Shown piece after piece: positions 25,916 through 34,282 of a DNA stretch of 41,209 nucleotides (its first letter is position 1; every line of letters starts with the position of its first letter). The stretch lies in NCBI GenBank assembly GCA_023259675.1, contig JALRGT010000028.1, positions 1 to 41,209 of the forward strand, read 5' to 3'. The notes beneath the pieces are model-generated. The model was not told the DNA's origin and made no database searches. It was given only the letters and a program-made list of their open reading frames with translations. The DNA is from Flavobacterium sp. (GTDB lineage Bacteria; Bacteroidota; Bacteroidia; Flavobacteriales; Flavobacteriaceae). The position numbers were made by a program, and so were the translations under genes.

Positions 25916-27376
25916 ATGGAAAAATTAAATAGAAAAAGCCAAGGATTAGAAAAGAAGTTTCCAATAAAGGTAGTGCAATTTGGTGAAGGTAATTTCTTAA
26001 GAGCTTTCGTTGATTACGCTTTTCAAAGACTAAATAAAGAAGTTGATTTCAATGCTGGAATCGCAATGGTTCAGCCCTTGAAAGATGGTATGGTGCACCT
26101 GATTAACGACCAAGATGGTCTGTATACTTTGTTTATGAATGGAATTAAAAAAGGGGAGAAAATACAGGATATTGAGTTAATTACCAATATTGTAAAAGCT
26201 ATAAATCCATATACTGAATTTGCAGATTATCTATCGTTAGCCAAAGAAGAAGAACTTCAATTTATTGTTTCAAATACCACCGAAGCTGGAATTGAATTTA
26301 TTGAAAGTGACACTCCAGACATGCAACCGCCAGTTTCATTTCCTGCAAAGTTGACTGTTTTATTATATGAAAGATTCAAACATTTCAATGGAGATGCTTC
26401 TAAAGGATTGACTATCATTCCTTGTGAATTGATTGATTATAATTCGGAGACTTTAAAAAAATATATTCTTCAATATTGTGATTTATGGAAATTAGCCGAT
26501 TCATTTAAAACTTGGGTATCAGAAGCTTGTACGTACCACAGTACTTTGGTTGACAGAATTGTTCCAGGTTATCCAAGAGCTGAAATTGAAGAGTACAATA
26601 GCAAATTAAATTATCAAGACAATTTAATTGTTGCTGCTGAACCATTCTTCCTTTGGGCTATTGAAGGTGGTGATGATTTAAAACAAAAGCTTCCTTTTCA
26701 TAAAACGGATTTGAATGTGAAGATTGTTGATGATATACGTCCTTTTAAAATGATTAAAGTTCGTATATTAAACGGTGCTCATACAGCAATGGTTCCTTGT
26801 TCATTATTACACGGTAACAAATTAGTTATGGAAACCGTTAACGGAGATTTTACTGGAAAATTCGTAAACAGCGTCATTGGTGAAATTAGTGAGACCCTTG
26901 ATATGGACAAAAATGAAATCCTTGCATATACTGAAGAGGTAATGGATCGATTTAAAAATCCATTTATCAAACATGCACTTGCTGATATTGCTTTAAATTC
27001 TATCTCAAAATTCAAAGTAAGAGTTTTACCAAGTTTATTAGGATATTATAAGGCAAAAGCAAAACTTCCAACTAATTTAACTTTTTCATTAGCTTGTTTA
27101 ATTCAATTTTACAAAGGAACATGGAATAATGAAGCTTTACCGGTAAAAGATTCACCAGAGATAGTTGAAGCATTCAAAAATGATTGGCAATTGGGAACTT
27201 TAGATTCAGTAGTAACTTTAGTTTTATCTAATACAGATTTCTGGGGTGAAGATTTGACAAAAATTAAAGGTTTATCAGAAGCTGTAGTGTTGGCTTTAAA
27301 TGAAATTGAAGCAAATGGAATTGAAAATGGTTTTGTAAATTTTGCAAACACCATTAAAGTTAGTCAAACAGTCTAA
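25916..27376 (+). CDS. uxaB: Tagaturonate reductase (altronate oxidoreductase)
   Basis: 486 residues, long-chain mannitol-dehydrogenase family. N-terminal NAD site 'VVQFGEGNFLRAFVDYAF'; catalytic Lys-x4-Asn-x2-His is K281, N286 and H289 in 'KVRILNGAH'. It reduces D-tagaturonate, the UxaC product, to D-altronate. UxuB (fructuronate reductase) is related, but the position next to uxaA favours UxaB. Confidence 0.94.
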   Translation: MEKLNRKSQGLEKKFPIKVVQFGEGNFLRAFVDYAFQRLNKEVDFNAGIAMVQPLKDGMVHLINDQDGLYTLFMNGIKKGEKIQDIELITNIVKAINPYTEFADYLSLAKEEELQFIVSNTTEAGIEFIESDTPDMQPPVSFPAKLTVLLYERFKHFNGDASKGLTIIPCELIDYNSETLKKYILQYCDLWKLADSFKTWVSEACTYHSTLVDRIVPGYPRAEIEEYNSKLNYQDNLIVAAEPFFLWAIEGGDDLKQKLPFHKTDLNVKIVDDIRPFKMIKVRILNGAHTAMVPCSLLHGNKLVMETVNGDFTGKFVNSVIGEISETLDMDKNEILAYTEEVMDRFKNPFIKHALADIALNSISKFKVRVLPSLLGYYKAKAKLPTNLTFSLACLIQFYKGTWNNEALPVKDSPEIVEAFKNDWQLGTLDSVVTLVLSNTDFWGEDLTKIKGLSEAVVLALNEIEANGIENGFVNFANTIKVSQTV

Positions 27377-27387
27377 TATTTATAATC

Positions 27388-29004
27388 ATGCAAAAGAAAT
27401 TAATAAAAGTAGACCCTTCGGATAATGTGGCTGTAGCGTTAGTAAACCTAACTGCTGGAGAAACTATTCCTTTTGAAGGAGAAGATGTTTTAGTGTTATC
27501 GGATACTAAAATGAAACATAAAATTGCGATGAAAGATTTTGAATCTGGAGACAAAATTTATATGTACGGTGTAATCGTAGGAAAAGCAAACCAAAAAATT
27601 GCAAAAGGAGATGTTATTACTACTCTTAATGTAAAGCATGAAAGTGCTAAGGTTACTGGTAAAACAGAAACTATTGGTTGGGAAGTTCCTAATGTAGACA
27701 AATGGAAAGATAAAACTTTTATGGGTTATCAACGTGAAGATGGTCAAGTTGGAACTGAAAATGTATGGTTGTTTTTTCCATTGGTTTTTTGTGAAAACAG
27801 AAATATCGAAATTTTAAAGGATATTTTTGAGAAAGAATTAATGAAGCCAAAAGAAAACGATTATCAATTGTTATTGCGTTCATTAGTAAAATCAGAAACA
27901 GGTGGTACCGGTAATGAAGCGGCTTCAAATGATGCTGAATTATTCAATAATATAGATGTAAAATTCATCACGCACCAAGGTGGTTGTGGCGGAATTCGCC
28001 AGGATTCTCATAGTTTAGCAAAATTATTAGCTGGATATGTAAACAATCCTAACGTTGCTGGAGCTACTGTATTGAGTTTAGGTTGTCAAAACTTACAAAT
28101 CTCAATCTTTAAAGAGGCTTTAGAAGCAATTAATCCAAATAGTCAAAAACCAGTATTAATCTACGATCAACAATCTATCGGTACTATCGACGCAATGTTG
28201 TCTAGTGTAGTTAAAGATTCGTTTGAAGCTATTAAAAAAGCAAATGAAATTAAGAGAACGCCAGCTCCATTATCTAAATTAAGGATTGGTTTAGAGTGTG
28301 GTGGTTCTGATGGATTCTCAGGAATTTCTGCTAACCCAACATTAGGAGTCTTATCAGATAAATTAGTTGCTCTTGGAGGAACTACTATTCTTTCTGAATT
28401 CCCGGAATTATGTGGTGTAGAACAAGAATTGGTAAACCGTTGTGTAGATGATAAAGACGGAAAACGTTTCTTAGAATTAATGAAATGGTACGAAAAAACA
28501 GTTGTTGATGCAGGTTCAGGATTTGATATGAATCCTTCTCCAGGTAACATTAAAGACGGTTTGATTACTGATGCTATGAAATCAGCAGGTGCTTCTAAAA
28601 AAGGAGGAACTTCACCAATTGTAGGAGTTTATGATTATGGTGAATATATCAATGAACCAGGATTTACATTATTATGTACTCCAGGAAATGACGTTGAGTG
28701 TACTACGGCAATGGTAGGATCAGGAGCAAATATGGTATTGTTTACAACAGGTTTAGGAACTCCAACAGGAAATCCAATTGCTCCAGTTGTAAAAGTATCA
28801 TCTAATACTGAGTTGGCAACAAAAATGTCTGACATTATCGATATTGACACGGGAGGAATTATCAAAGGTGAAAAATCGATTGAAGAAATGGCTGACGAAA
28901 TGTTAGAATTTATTATAAAAGTAGCTAGTGGTGAAATTAAAACTAAGGCTGCTCTTTTAAATCAAAATGACTTTATTCCTTGGAAAAGAGGCGTTTCGTT
29001 ATAA
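27388..29004 (+). CDS. uxaA: Altronate dehydratase
   Basis: 538 residues, full-length two-part protein. The N-terminal SAF-type domain (about 1-95) includes 'VDPSDNVAVALVNLTAGE', and the large dehydratase domain begins at 'YQREDGQVGTEN' with conserved Cys residues in 'QGGCGGIRQDS', 'LSLGCQNLQ' and 'LECGGSDGFSG'. Fe2+-dependent; dehydrates D-altronate to KDG. Starts 11 bases after uxaB and ends the catabolic operon at a strong terminator. Confidence 0.96.
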   Translation: MQKKLIKVDPSDNVAVALVNLTAGETIPFEGEDVLVLSDTKMKHKIAMKDFESGDKIYMYGVIVGKANQKIAKGDVITTLNVKHESAKVTGKTETIGWEVPNVDKWKDKTFMGYQREDGQVGTENVWLFFPLVFCENRNIEILKDIFEKELMKPKENDYQLLLRSLVKSETGGTGNEAASNDAELFNNIDVKFITHQGGCGGIRQDSHSLAKLLAGYVNNPNVAGATVLSLGCQNLQISIFKEALEAINPNSQKPVLIYDQQSIGTIDAMLSSVVKDSFEAIKKANEIKRTPAPLSKLRIGLECGGSDGFSGISANPTLGVLSDKLVALGGTTILSEFPELCGVEQELVNRCVDDKDGKRFLELMKWYEKTVVDAGSGFDMNPSPGNIKDGLITDAMKSAGASKKGGTSPIVGVYDYGEYINEPGFTLLCTPGNDVECTTAMVGSGANMVLFTTGLGTPTGNPIAPVVKVSSNTELATKMSDIIDIDTGGIIKGEKSIEEMADEMLEFIIKVASGEIKTKAALLNQNDFIPWKRGVSL

Positions 29005-29030
29005 AAACAAGAAAGGTTAATTATTCAATA

Positions 29031-29066
29031 AAAAAGCGTGAAGAATTATCTTCACGCTTTTTTTTA
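29031..29066. terminator. Bidirectional terminator between uxaA and the LacI gene
   Basis: Perfect 14-bp stem (29031-29044 with 29049-29062), 4-base loop, T-run on the right and A-run on the left. It sits between convergent genes and overlaps the 3' end of the LacI gene. Confidence 0.92.
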
Positions 29067-30092
29067 TAAAATTTTTGTTGATGATTTTCTGATATGTAAT
29101 TCAGGATTTAAAATTACATTTTTTTCTATTTTTAAGTCTTTATTGTCATTTTTCATTTGTTCCAAAAATACTCTGGCTGTCATTTTTCCCATTTCTAAAG
29201 GGGATTGGTCTACAGATGAGATAGATAATTCCATAAACTTGGTGAAGGGCTCATCTCCGAAACCGACAACACAAAAGTCATCAGGGATTTTTATACCCCT
29301 TGATTTAAGTTCTTGTATCGCTCCTAAGGCGGCAAAATCACTGGAAGAAAATATAGCGTCTGGTGGCGGATTTAATTTCAGAAGTTTATCAACCGACAGT
29401 TTTCCAGCCTCCAAACTACTTTTTGTTCGTATTACATAATTTTCATTGAATGGAATGTTATTATCTTGTAAAGCTTGTTTGTAACCGTTAAGTCTATTTT
29501 TATATATTTCCAAAGATTGATCTCCGCAAAAATGTGCTATTCTTTTGCAATTAGAGTCAATAAGATGTTTTGTGGCGATGTATCCTCCTTTAAAATCGTC
29601 TATTGTAACAGAACTAACTCCTTGCATGTTTTTCTTTCTGTCAAAAAAGATTAAAGGGACATTTTTATCTAAGACTCTTTTGATTGTTTTTTCGTTTTCC
29701 TCGGATTCATTAGTGATAGAAATCATGATACCATCCACTTGTGCGTTTAAGAGTGTATTAATGTTTTCGATTTCTGTTTTCTCATCTTCGTGTGTTTGAC
29801 AAATAATAACATGGTATTTATGAGGTGTCAATTCTTCTTCAATTCCTCTGATTATACTTGCGAAAAAATTACTGTCAATTCGAGGGACTATTACTCCCAC
29901 ATTATTGCTTTTCCCACTTCTCAAAGCCTGTGCGAGTAAATTTTGTTTGTAATTCATTTTTGCAGCTGTCTCCATAACAAGCTTACAAGTGCTTTTACTT
30001 ATTTTTGGGTTATTGTTTAAAGCTCTAGATACAGTTGCTGCAGATATGTTGAGTTTTTTGGCTATGTCGTAAATGGTGGTCTTTTCACTCAT
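29064..30092 (-). CDS. LacI-family transcriptional regulator, probable pectin/galacturonate repressor
   Basis: 342 residues, full length. The N-terminal helix-turn-helix is 'TIYDIAKKLNISAATVSRAL' (residues about 5-24) with the hinge helix 'LLAQALRSGKSNNVGVIVP'. A type-1 periplasmic-binding-protein fold follows for effector binding ('DGIMISITNESEENEKTI', 'DAIFSSSDFAALGAIQEL'). It is convergent with the kdu/uxa run and divergent from the first GH28. The shared TGYAATCGATTRCA box at three pectin promoters and a weaker copy at its own upstream region make it the best candidate to bind those boxes. The effector may be a pathway intermediate such as KDG, but that is inference. Confidence 0.93.
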   Translation of the reverse strand: MSEKTTIYDIAKKLNISAATVSRALNNNPKISKSTCKLVMETAAKMNYKQNLLAQALRSGKSNNVGVIVPRIDSNFFASIIRGIEEELTPHKYHVIICQTHEDEKTEIENINTLLNAQVDGIMISITNESEENEKTIKRVLDKNVPLIFFDRKKNMQGVSSVTIDDFKGGYIATKHLIDSNCKRIAHFCGDQSLEIYKNRLNGYKQALQDNNIPFNENYVIRTKSSLEAGKLSVDKLLKLNPPPDAIFSSSDFAALGAIQELKSRGIKIPDDFCVVGFGDEPFTKFMELSISSVDQSPLEMGKMTARVFLEQMKNDNKDLKIEKNVILNPELHIRKSSTKIL

Positions 30093-30141
30093 TATTGTAG
30101 ATTGTCTTTTATTTGTTGTAAAAATAACATTTTTTTAATAT

Positions 30142-30168
30142 CAAATTATTTTATTGTTATCGATTACG
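30142..30168 (-). promoter_or_regulatory. Weak LacI-gene promoter with degenerate operator
   Basis: On the minus strand a TAATTTG element (30142-30148, one base shorter than consensus) lies about 50 bases before the start. A degenerate operator TGTTATCGATTACG (plus strand, 30155-30168; 12 of 14 to the consensus) sits just upstream. This would permit autoregulation. The gap 30093-30398 otherwise holds the GH28 promoter and AT-rich DNA. Confidence 0.45.
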
Positions 30169-30306
30169 CAGTTTTAATATTTGTGCTCTTTTTTGAAATT
30201 TTAGAGTTTAAATTTAATAATATATTTGCTATTAAACGTATTTTTTACATTAAGTTTATTAAAACATGTGTATATTTATAATACTGCTATTTTATTTCAG
30301 TATTTT

Positions 30307-30337
30307 TTTGTTTTTTTAAAATTTTATCATAAGTTTG
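30307..30337 (+). promoter_or_regulatory. Full Bacteroidota promoter for the first GH28 gene
   Basis: TTTG at 30307-30310 and TAAGTTTG at 30330-30337 with exactly 19 bases between. Leader to the ATG at 30399 is about 55 bases. Confidence 0.75.
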
Positions 30338-30351
30338 TGCAATCGATTACA
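30338..30351 (+). promoter_or_regulatory. Putative LacI-type operator (GH28 promoter)
   Basis: TGCAATCGATTACA directly after the -7 element, the same sequence and geometry as at the MFS transporter promoter. Confidence 0.75.
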
Positions 30352-30398
30352 TGTTTAGTGTGTTTGGTCGGGTTTTTAAATTATAATTAATATAAAGA

Positions 30399-31832
30399 AT
30401 GAAGAAATTTTTGTCTAATTCGAGTTTTGCGATATTGTTTGGAATAATGGTAGTATGTTTTTCTTGCAAGTCAGGAAAGGCTGTTCAAGTGGAAGATGCT
30501 CCCTGGAAAAAAATGAAAACAATATTGGAAGAGGTTAAAATACCGGTGTTCAAAAACAATACTTATAATATAAAAGAATTTGGAGCTATAGCTGATGGTG
30601 TTACCAGTAATACGGTAGCAATTAATGATGCGATTAAAGCCTGTTTTAAAAATGGAGGAGGAGTGGTTGAAATTTCCGCAGGTAAATACCTTACGGGACC
30701 TATTTGGCTTGAAGACAATGTGAATCTTCATTTAAGTGAAGGGGTAGAGCTGCTATTTAGTACAAATTCAGCTGATTATCCTTTGGTTCAAACTTCATTT
30801 GAAGGAACTGAAATGATGAATTATTCTCCCTTGATATATGCTTACAAAAAGAAAAATGTTGCTATAACAGGAAAAGGAACTTTAAACGGTCAAGGAAATA
30901 ATGAAAACTGGTGGTGGTGGTGCGGAAGTAAGAAATACGGTTGGAAAGAAGGGATGCCAAAACAACAAGACCCTCTTAATAGAGATAATTTAGTTCAAAT
31001 GGCTGAAGACGGTGTTGCGGTTACTGATAGAGTTTTTGGTGAAGGGCATTATTTACGTCCTAATTTTGTTGAGTTTTTTGAATGTAATAATGTTCTAATA
31101 AAAGATCTGAAAATAATAAATGCACCATTTTGGGTTATCCATCCAATGAAGTCGACGAATGTGACCGTTGATGGTGTCACAGTGCAAAGTCATGGTCCCA
31201 ATAATGATGGTTGTGATCCTGAATATTCTAAAAATGTGGTTATAAAAAATTGCACTTTCGATACTGGTGATGATTGTATTGCGATTAAATCAGGTAGAGA
31301 TGGAGATGGAAGACGTGTAGGGATTGTAAGTGAAAATATCGTAGTTAAGGATTGTAAGATGATTGACGGACACGGAGGTGTGGTTATGGGAAGTGAAATT
31401 TCAGCAGGAGTAAGAAATGTATTTGTTGAAAATTGTGTCATGGATAGTCCAAATTTAGATAGAGCAATTAGAATTAAATCCAATTCGAAAAGAGGAGGAA
31501 TTGTTGAAAATATATATGTTCGAAATATAGAAGTGGGACAGGTTAAAGAATCTGTTTTAAGAATTAATATGTTTTACGGAATATATGGAAACCAGACCGG
31601 GAATTTTATTCCCCAAGTACGCAACATTACTCTTGAAAATGTTACGGTTAAAAATGGTGGGGAGTATGGAATATTAGCAAAAGGCTATAAGGAGTTACCC
31701 ATTGAAAATGTAAATTTTATCAATGTTAAAATTGAAAAAGTAGGGAAGCCGTATTCTATTGAAAATCTTAAAGGACTTAAGTTTATAAATACCTATATTA
31801 ATGGGGAACTTATGAAGAGTCCTATTGAATAA
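30399..31832 (+). CDS. Polygalacturonase-type glycoside hydrolase, GH28 (lipoprotein)
   Basis: 477 residues. The N-terminal signal with cysteine in 'VVCFSCKSG' suggests a lipoprotein. The right-handed beta-helix is shown by repeated short strands, and all four GH28 motifs are present: 'PNNDGCDP' (Asn-x-Asp), 'TGDDCIAIKSG' (Asp-Asp), 'GHGGVVMGSE' (H325) and 'RAIRIKSN' (Arg-Ile-Lys). It hydrolyses alpha-1,4 galacturonan or a rhamnogalacturonan; endo or exo mode cannot be told, though the inserted 'ENWWWWCGSKKYGWKEG' loop suggests a partly blocked cleft as in exo-enzymes. It has its own promoter, operator and terminator. Confidence 0.94.
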   Translation: MKKFLSNSSFAILFGIMVVCFSCKSGKAVQVEDAPWKKMKTILEEVKIPVFKNNTYNIKEFGAIADGVTSNTVAINDAIKACFKNGGGVVEISAGKYLTGPIWLEDNVNLHLSEGVELLFSTNSADYPLVQTSFEGTEMMNYSPLIYAYKKKNVAITGKGTLNGQGNNENWWWWCGSKKYGWKEGMPKQQDPLNRDNLVQMAEDGVAVTDRVFGEGHYLRPNFVEFFECNNVLIKDLKIINAPFWVIHPMKSTNVTVDGVTVQSHGPNNDGCDPEYSKNVVIKNCTFDTGDDCIAIKSGRDGDGRRVGIVSENIVVKDCKMIDGHGGVVMGSEISAGVRNVFVENCVMDSPNLDRAIRIKSNSKRGGIVENIYVRNIEVGQVKESVLRINMFYGIYGNQTGNFIPQVRNITLENVTVKNGGEYGILAKGYKELPIENVNFINVKIEKVGKPYSIENLKGLKFINTYINGELMKSPIE

Positions 31833-31868
31833 TAAAGTTAGTTTTTAGATTTTTCGGTTTGTTAAATT

Positions 31869-31901
31869 AAGAGCTTGTTGTAATAGTCAAGCTCTTTTTT
31901 T
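31869..31901 (+). terminator. Rho-independent terminator after the first GH28 gene
   Basis: AAGAGCTTG (31869-31877) pairs with CAAGCTCTT (31888-31896), then a T-run. It separates the GH28 from the following polysaccharide-degradation operon. Confidence 0.85.
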
Positions 31902-32015
31902 AATTTATTTGGAAAAAGAAATACATTTTAAATTAATCTATTTATTGCTTTTTTGGTATGATAATGGATTAATGAAAAACGCTAAATAAATATAAATTGT
32001 TAATGAATTATTGCT

Positions 32016-32981
32016 ATGAAAATGATTAAAATTATTCCGTTTGCATTTTTAGGTATTTTGTTTTCTTGTAAAGCTCAAGAAAATGTAAAGAATGATAAAT
32101 CTAAAACGTATGCCGAAGTTTCTGTAAAAGAAGGAGGGAAATGGGAAGGTAGAAAATACATTGGCGGTACGTTTAAAAATGTAGACAGAATTAAAGTTGC
32201 CAAAGAACATACAGATCATTCTTTTGATATTCGATATGAAGGAATGGGGTGGGAAAGTAACAGAATTGCTTACCGTTTGTATCTAGATTGGAGAAACGCA
32301 ATAGATATTTTTGGAAAAAAAACAGAAGCAATTATATTGCCACAAGTAGGACAGGATGGTTTTGATTCCTATCATGAAATGAACGACTGGGGTTCTGATA
32401 TTTTGAAAGCTGGAAAAGGAATTGGAATCGGATCAATTGACCGATATCTTAATAAGGAAAGATTACATTTTGTAGCAGTGGATTCGACCATTGCTACTTT
32501 CAAAAATGAGTCAAATCAATCAATAGTATATGTTAATTATTATGGTTGGAAATCAGCTTCTGATAAAATTGATTTCACGTCAGAACTTGCCATCAAACCC
32601 AATCAGCGTTATACACAACATACGATTCATGCTTCAAAAGCAATTGAAGGAATTTGTACTGGAATTGTAAAACAAAAAAACACGGATTTACTTAAAAAAG
32701 TTAGTGAAAATAAAAAATGGGCTTATCTAGCGACTTATGGTGCTCAATCTTTGGTTCCAGATAATTTAGGAATGGCTATTTTTTACCAAATCAATACTGT
32801 TGATAAAATGGAAGATGCAGAATTTGATCATCTTTTGATATTTAAACCTACAACAAAAGCGGTTACTTTTTATTTCTTGGGAGCTTGGGAACAAGAACCC
32901 GACGGAATTAAAACTAAAGAAGAATTTATTTCTTATTTAGACAATAAATTGAAAGAGTTGAATAGTAAGGATAAAATATAA
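32016..32981 (+). CDS. DUF4861 family lipoprotein
   Basis: 321 residues, lipoprotein signal 'FAFLGILFSCKAQ'. The body matches the DUF4861 family by segments such as 'WEGRKYIGGTFKNVDRI', 'YEGMGWESNRIAYRLYLDWRNAIDIFGKK' (split around residue 75) and 'YHEMNDWGSDILKAGKGIGIGS'. The family is frequent in pectin and other uronate-polysaccharide loci of Bacteroidota, with no assigned reaction I can state. It is the first gene of a seven-module run (gaps of 9-58 bases) with GH105, GH43, PL10, CE8, GH28 and CE12. No clear -7 element or operator was found in the 115 bases before it. Confidence 0.8.
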   Translation: MKMIKIIPFAFLGILFSCKAQENVKNDKSKTYAEVSVKEGGKWEGRKYIGGTFKNVDRIKVAKEHTDHSFDIRYEGMGWESNRIAYRLYLDWRNAIDIFGKKTEAIILPQVGQDGFDSYHEMNDWGSDILKAGKGIGIGSIDRYLNKERLHFVAVDSTIATFKNESNQSIVYVNYYGWKSASDKIDFTSELAIKPNQRYTQHTIHASKAIEGICTGIVKQKNTDLLKKVSENKKWAYLATYGAQSLVPDNLGMAIFYQINTVDKMEDAEFDHLLIFKPTTKAVTFYFLGAWEQEPDGIKTKEEFISYLDNKLKELNSKDKI

Positions 32982-33009
32982 TTTAAGCATTAATTTAAAA
33001 TTTATTAAG

Positions 33010-34224
33010 ATGATAAGATTTATTAAAACAAATTATTTCGCAGCATTGGCAATATTCTTTTTATTGGTGTTGGGAAGTTGTAAAAGTATTTCGCAAACAG
33101 AGAGTAATAATATAATTTCGAGCAAATTAAAATGGTCCGACAGAATGGCTTTGACGATAATGAAACGTCATCCGGAATCGTACATGATTGATGATGCCAA
33201 AGCGCCTCATTGGGATTATGTACATGGATTGGTATTGACTTCTTTTGAAGAACTTTATAAAAAAAGAGGTAACAGTAAGTATTATGATTATATCAAAAGT
33301 TATGCAGACGTATTGATTGATAAAGATGGAAATATTGCAACTTATAATATTGAAAAATATAATATTGATATGATTGTTGCCGGTAACATTTTATTCAATT
33401 TGTATGCAACAACAAAAGATAACCGCTATCTAGTTGCCATGCAAACCTTAAAAAAACAATTAGAAGAGCAACCAAGAACTGCTAGCGGTGGATTTTGGCA
33501 CAAACAAATCTATCCAAACCAAATGTGGTTAGATGGTTTGTATATGGGAGAACCATTCTATGCTCATTATACTACTGCTTTTGAAAAGGGAAAAAATCTG
33601 GACGACGTAGCAAAACAGTTTGAATTAATTCAATTACATGCCACGGATAAAAAAACAGGTTTGTTATACCACGGTTGGGATGAAAGCAAAAAAATGCCTT
33701 GGGCAAATCCAGAAACAGGTACTTCTCCTAACTTTTGGTCAAGATCAATCGGTTGGTATGTAATGGCTTTAGTGGATGCCTTGGACTATTTTCCAAAAGA
33801 TCATCCAAAACAAAAAGAATTGGTGCGTTATTTAAATAATGCAGCTAATAGTTTGGTTAAATTTCAGGATAAATCAGGATTATGGTATCAAGTAACCGAT
33901 AAGGGAGGTAAAGAAGGAAATTATTTGGAAGCTTCAGGAAGTTCAATGTTTGCATACGCTTTCGCTAAAGGAGCCAATAAAGGATATTTGCCGGCTAAAT
34001 TTAAAGCGGCAGCGAATAAAGCTTTTGATGGTTTAACCAATCAATTAATTAAAGTGGATACCGATGGTGGAATTACAATTACTCAAGCTTGTGCTGTTGC
34101 AGGACTTGGAGGGAAGCCGTATAGAGACGGGTCGTATGAGTATTATGTAAACGAAAGAAAAAAAGACAATGACCCTAAAGCTACAGGTCCTTTTATATTG
34201 GCTGCTTTAGAGTTAAATAGATAA
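33010..34224 (+). CDS. Unsaturated rhamnogalacturonyl hydrolase, GH105
   Basis: 404 residues, lipoprotein signal 'LLVLGSCKSI'. The (alpha/alpha)6 barrel motifs of the YteR/GH105 family are present: 'NQMWLDGLYMGEPFYAHY' with the catalytic Asp (D175), 'GLLYHGWDESKKMPWANP', 'FWSRSIGWYVMALVDAL' and 'YLEASGSSMFAYAFAKG'. It removes the 4,5-unsaturated uronate left at the non-reducing end by pectin or rhamnogalacturonan lyases, which supplies KdgF/KduI. Periplasmic or surface-attached. Confidence 0.95.
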   Translation: MIRFIKTNYFAALAIFFLLVLGSCKSISQTESNNIISSKLKWSDRMALTIMKRHPESYMIDDAKAPHWDYVHGLVLTSFEELYKKRGNSKYYDYIKSYADVLIDKDGNIATYNIEKYNIDMIVAGNILFNLYATTKDNRYLVAMQTLKKQLEEQPRTASGGFWHKQIYPNQMWLDGLYMGEPFYAHYTTAFEKGKNLDDVAKQFELIQLHATDKKTGLLYHGWDESKKMPWANPETGTSPNFWSRSIGWYVMALVDALDYFPKDHPKQKELVRYLNNAANSLVKFQDKSGLWYQVTDKGGKEGNYLEASGSSMFAYAFAKGANKGYLPAKFKAAANKAFDGLTNQLIKVDTDGGITITQACAVAGLGGKPYRDGSYEYYVNERKKDNDPKATGPFILAALELNR

Positions 34225-34282
34225 AATCAATTTTATAAGGTAAAAAATATAGAATCTAATTTCCAAACCAAAACCCAATTTC

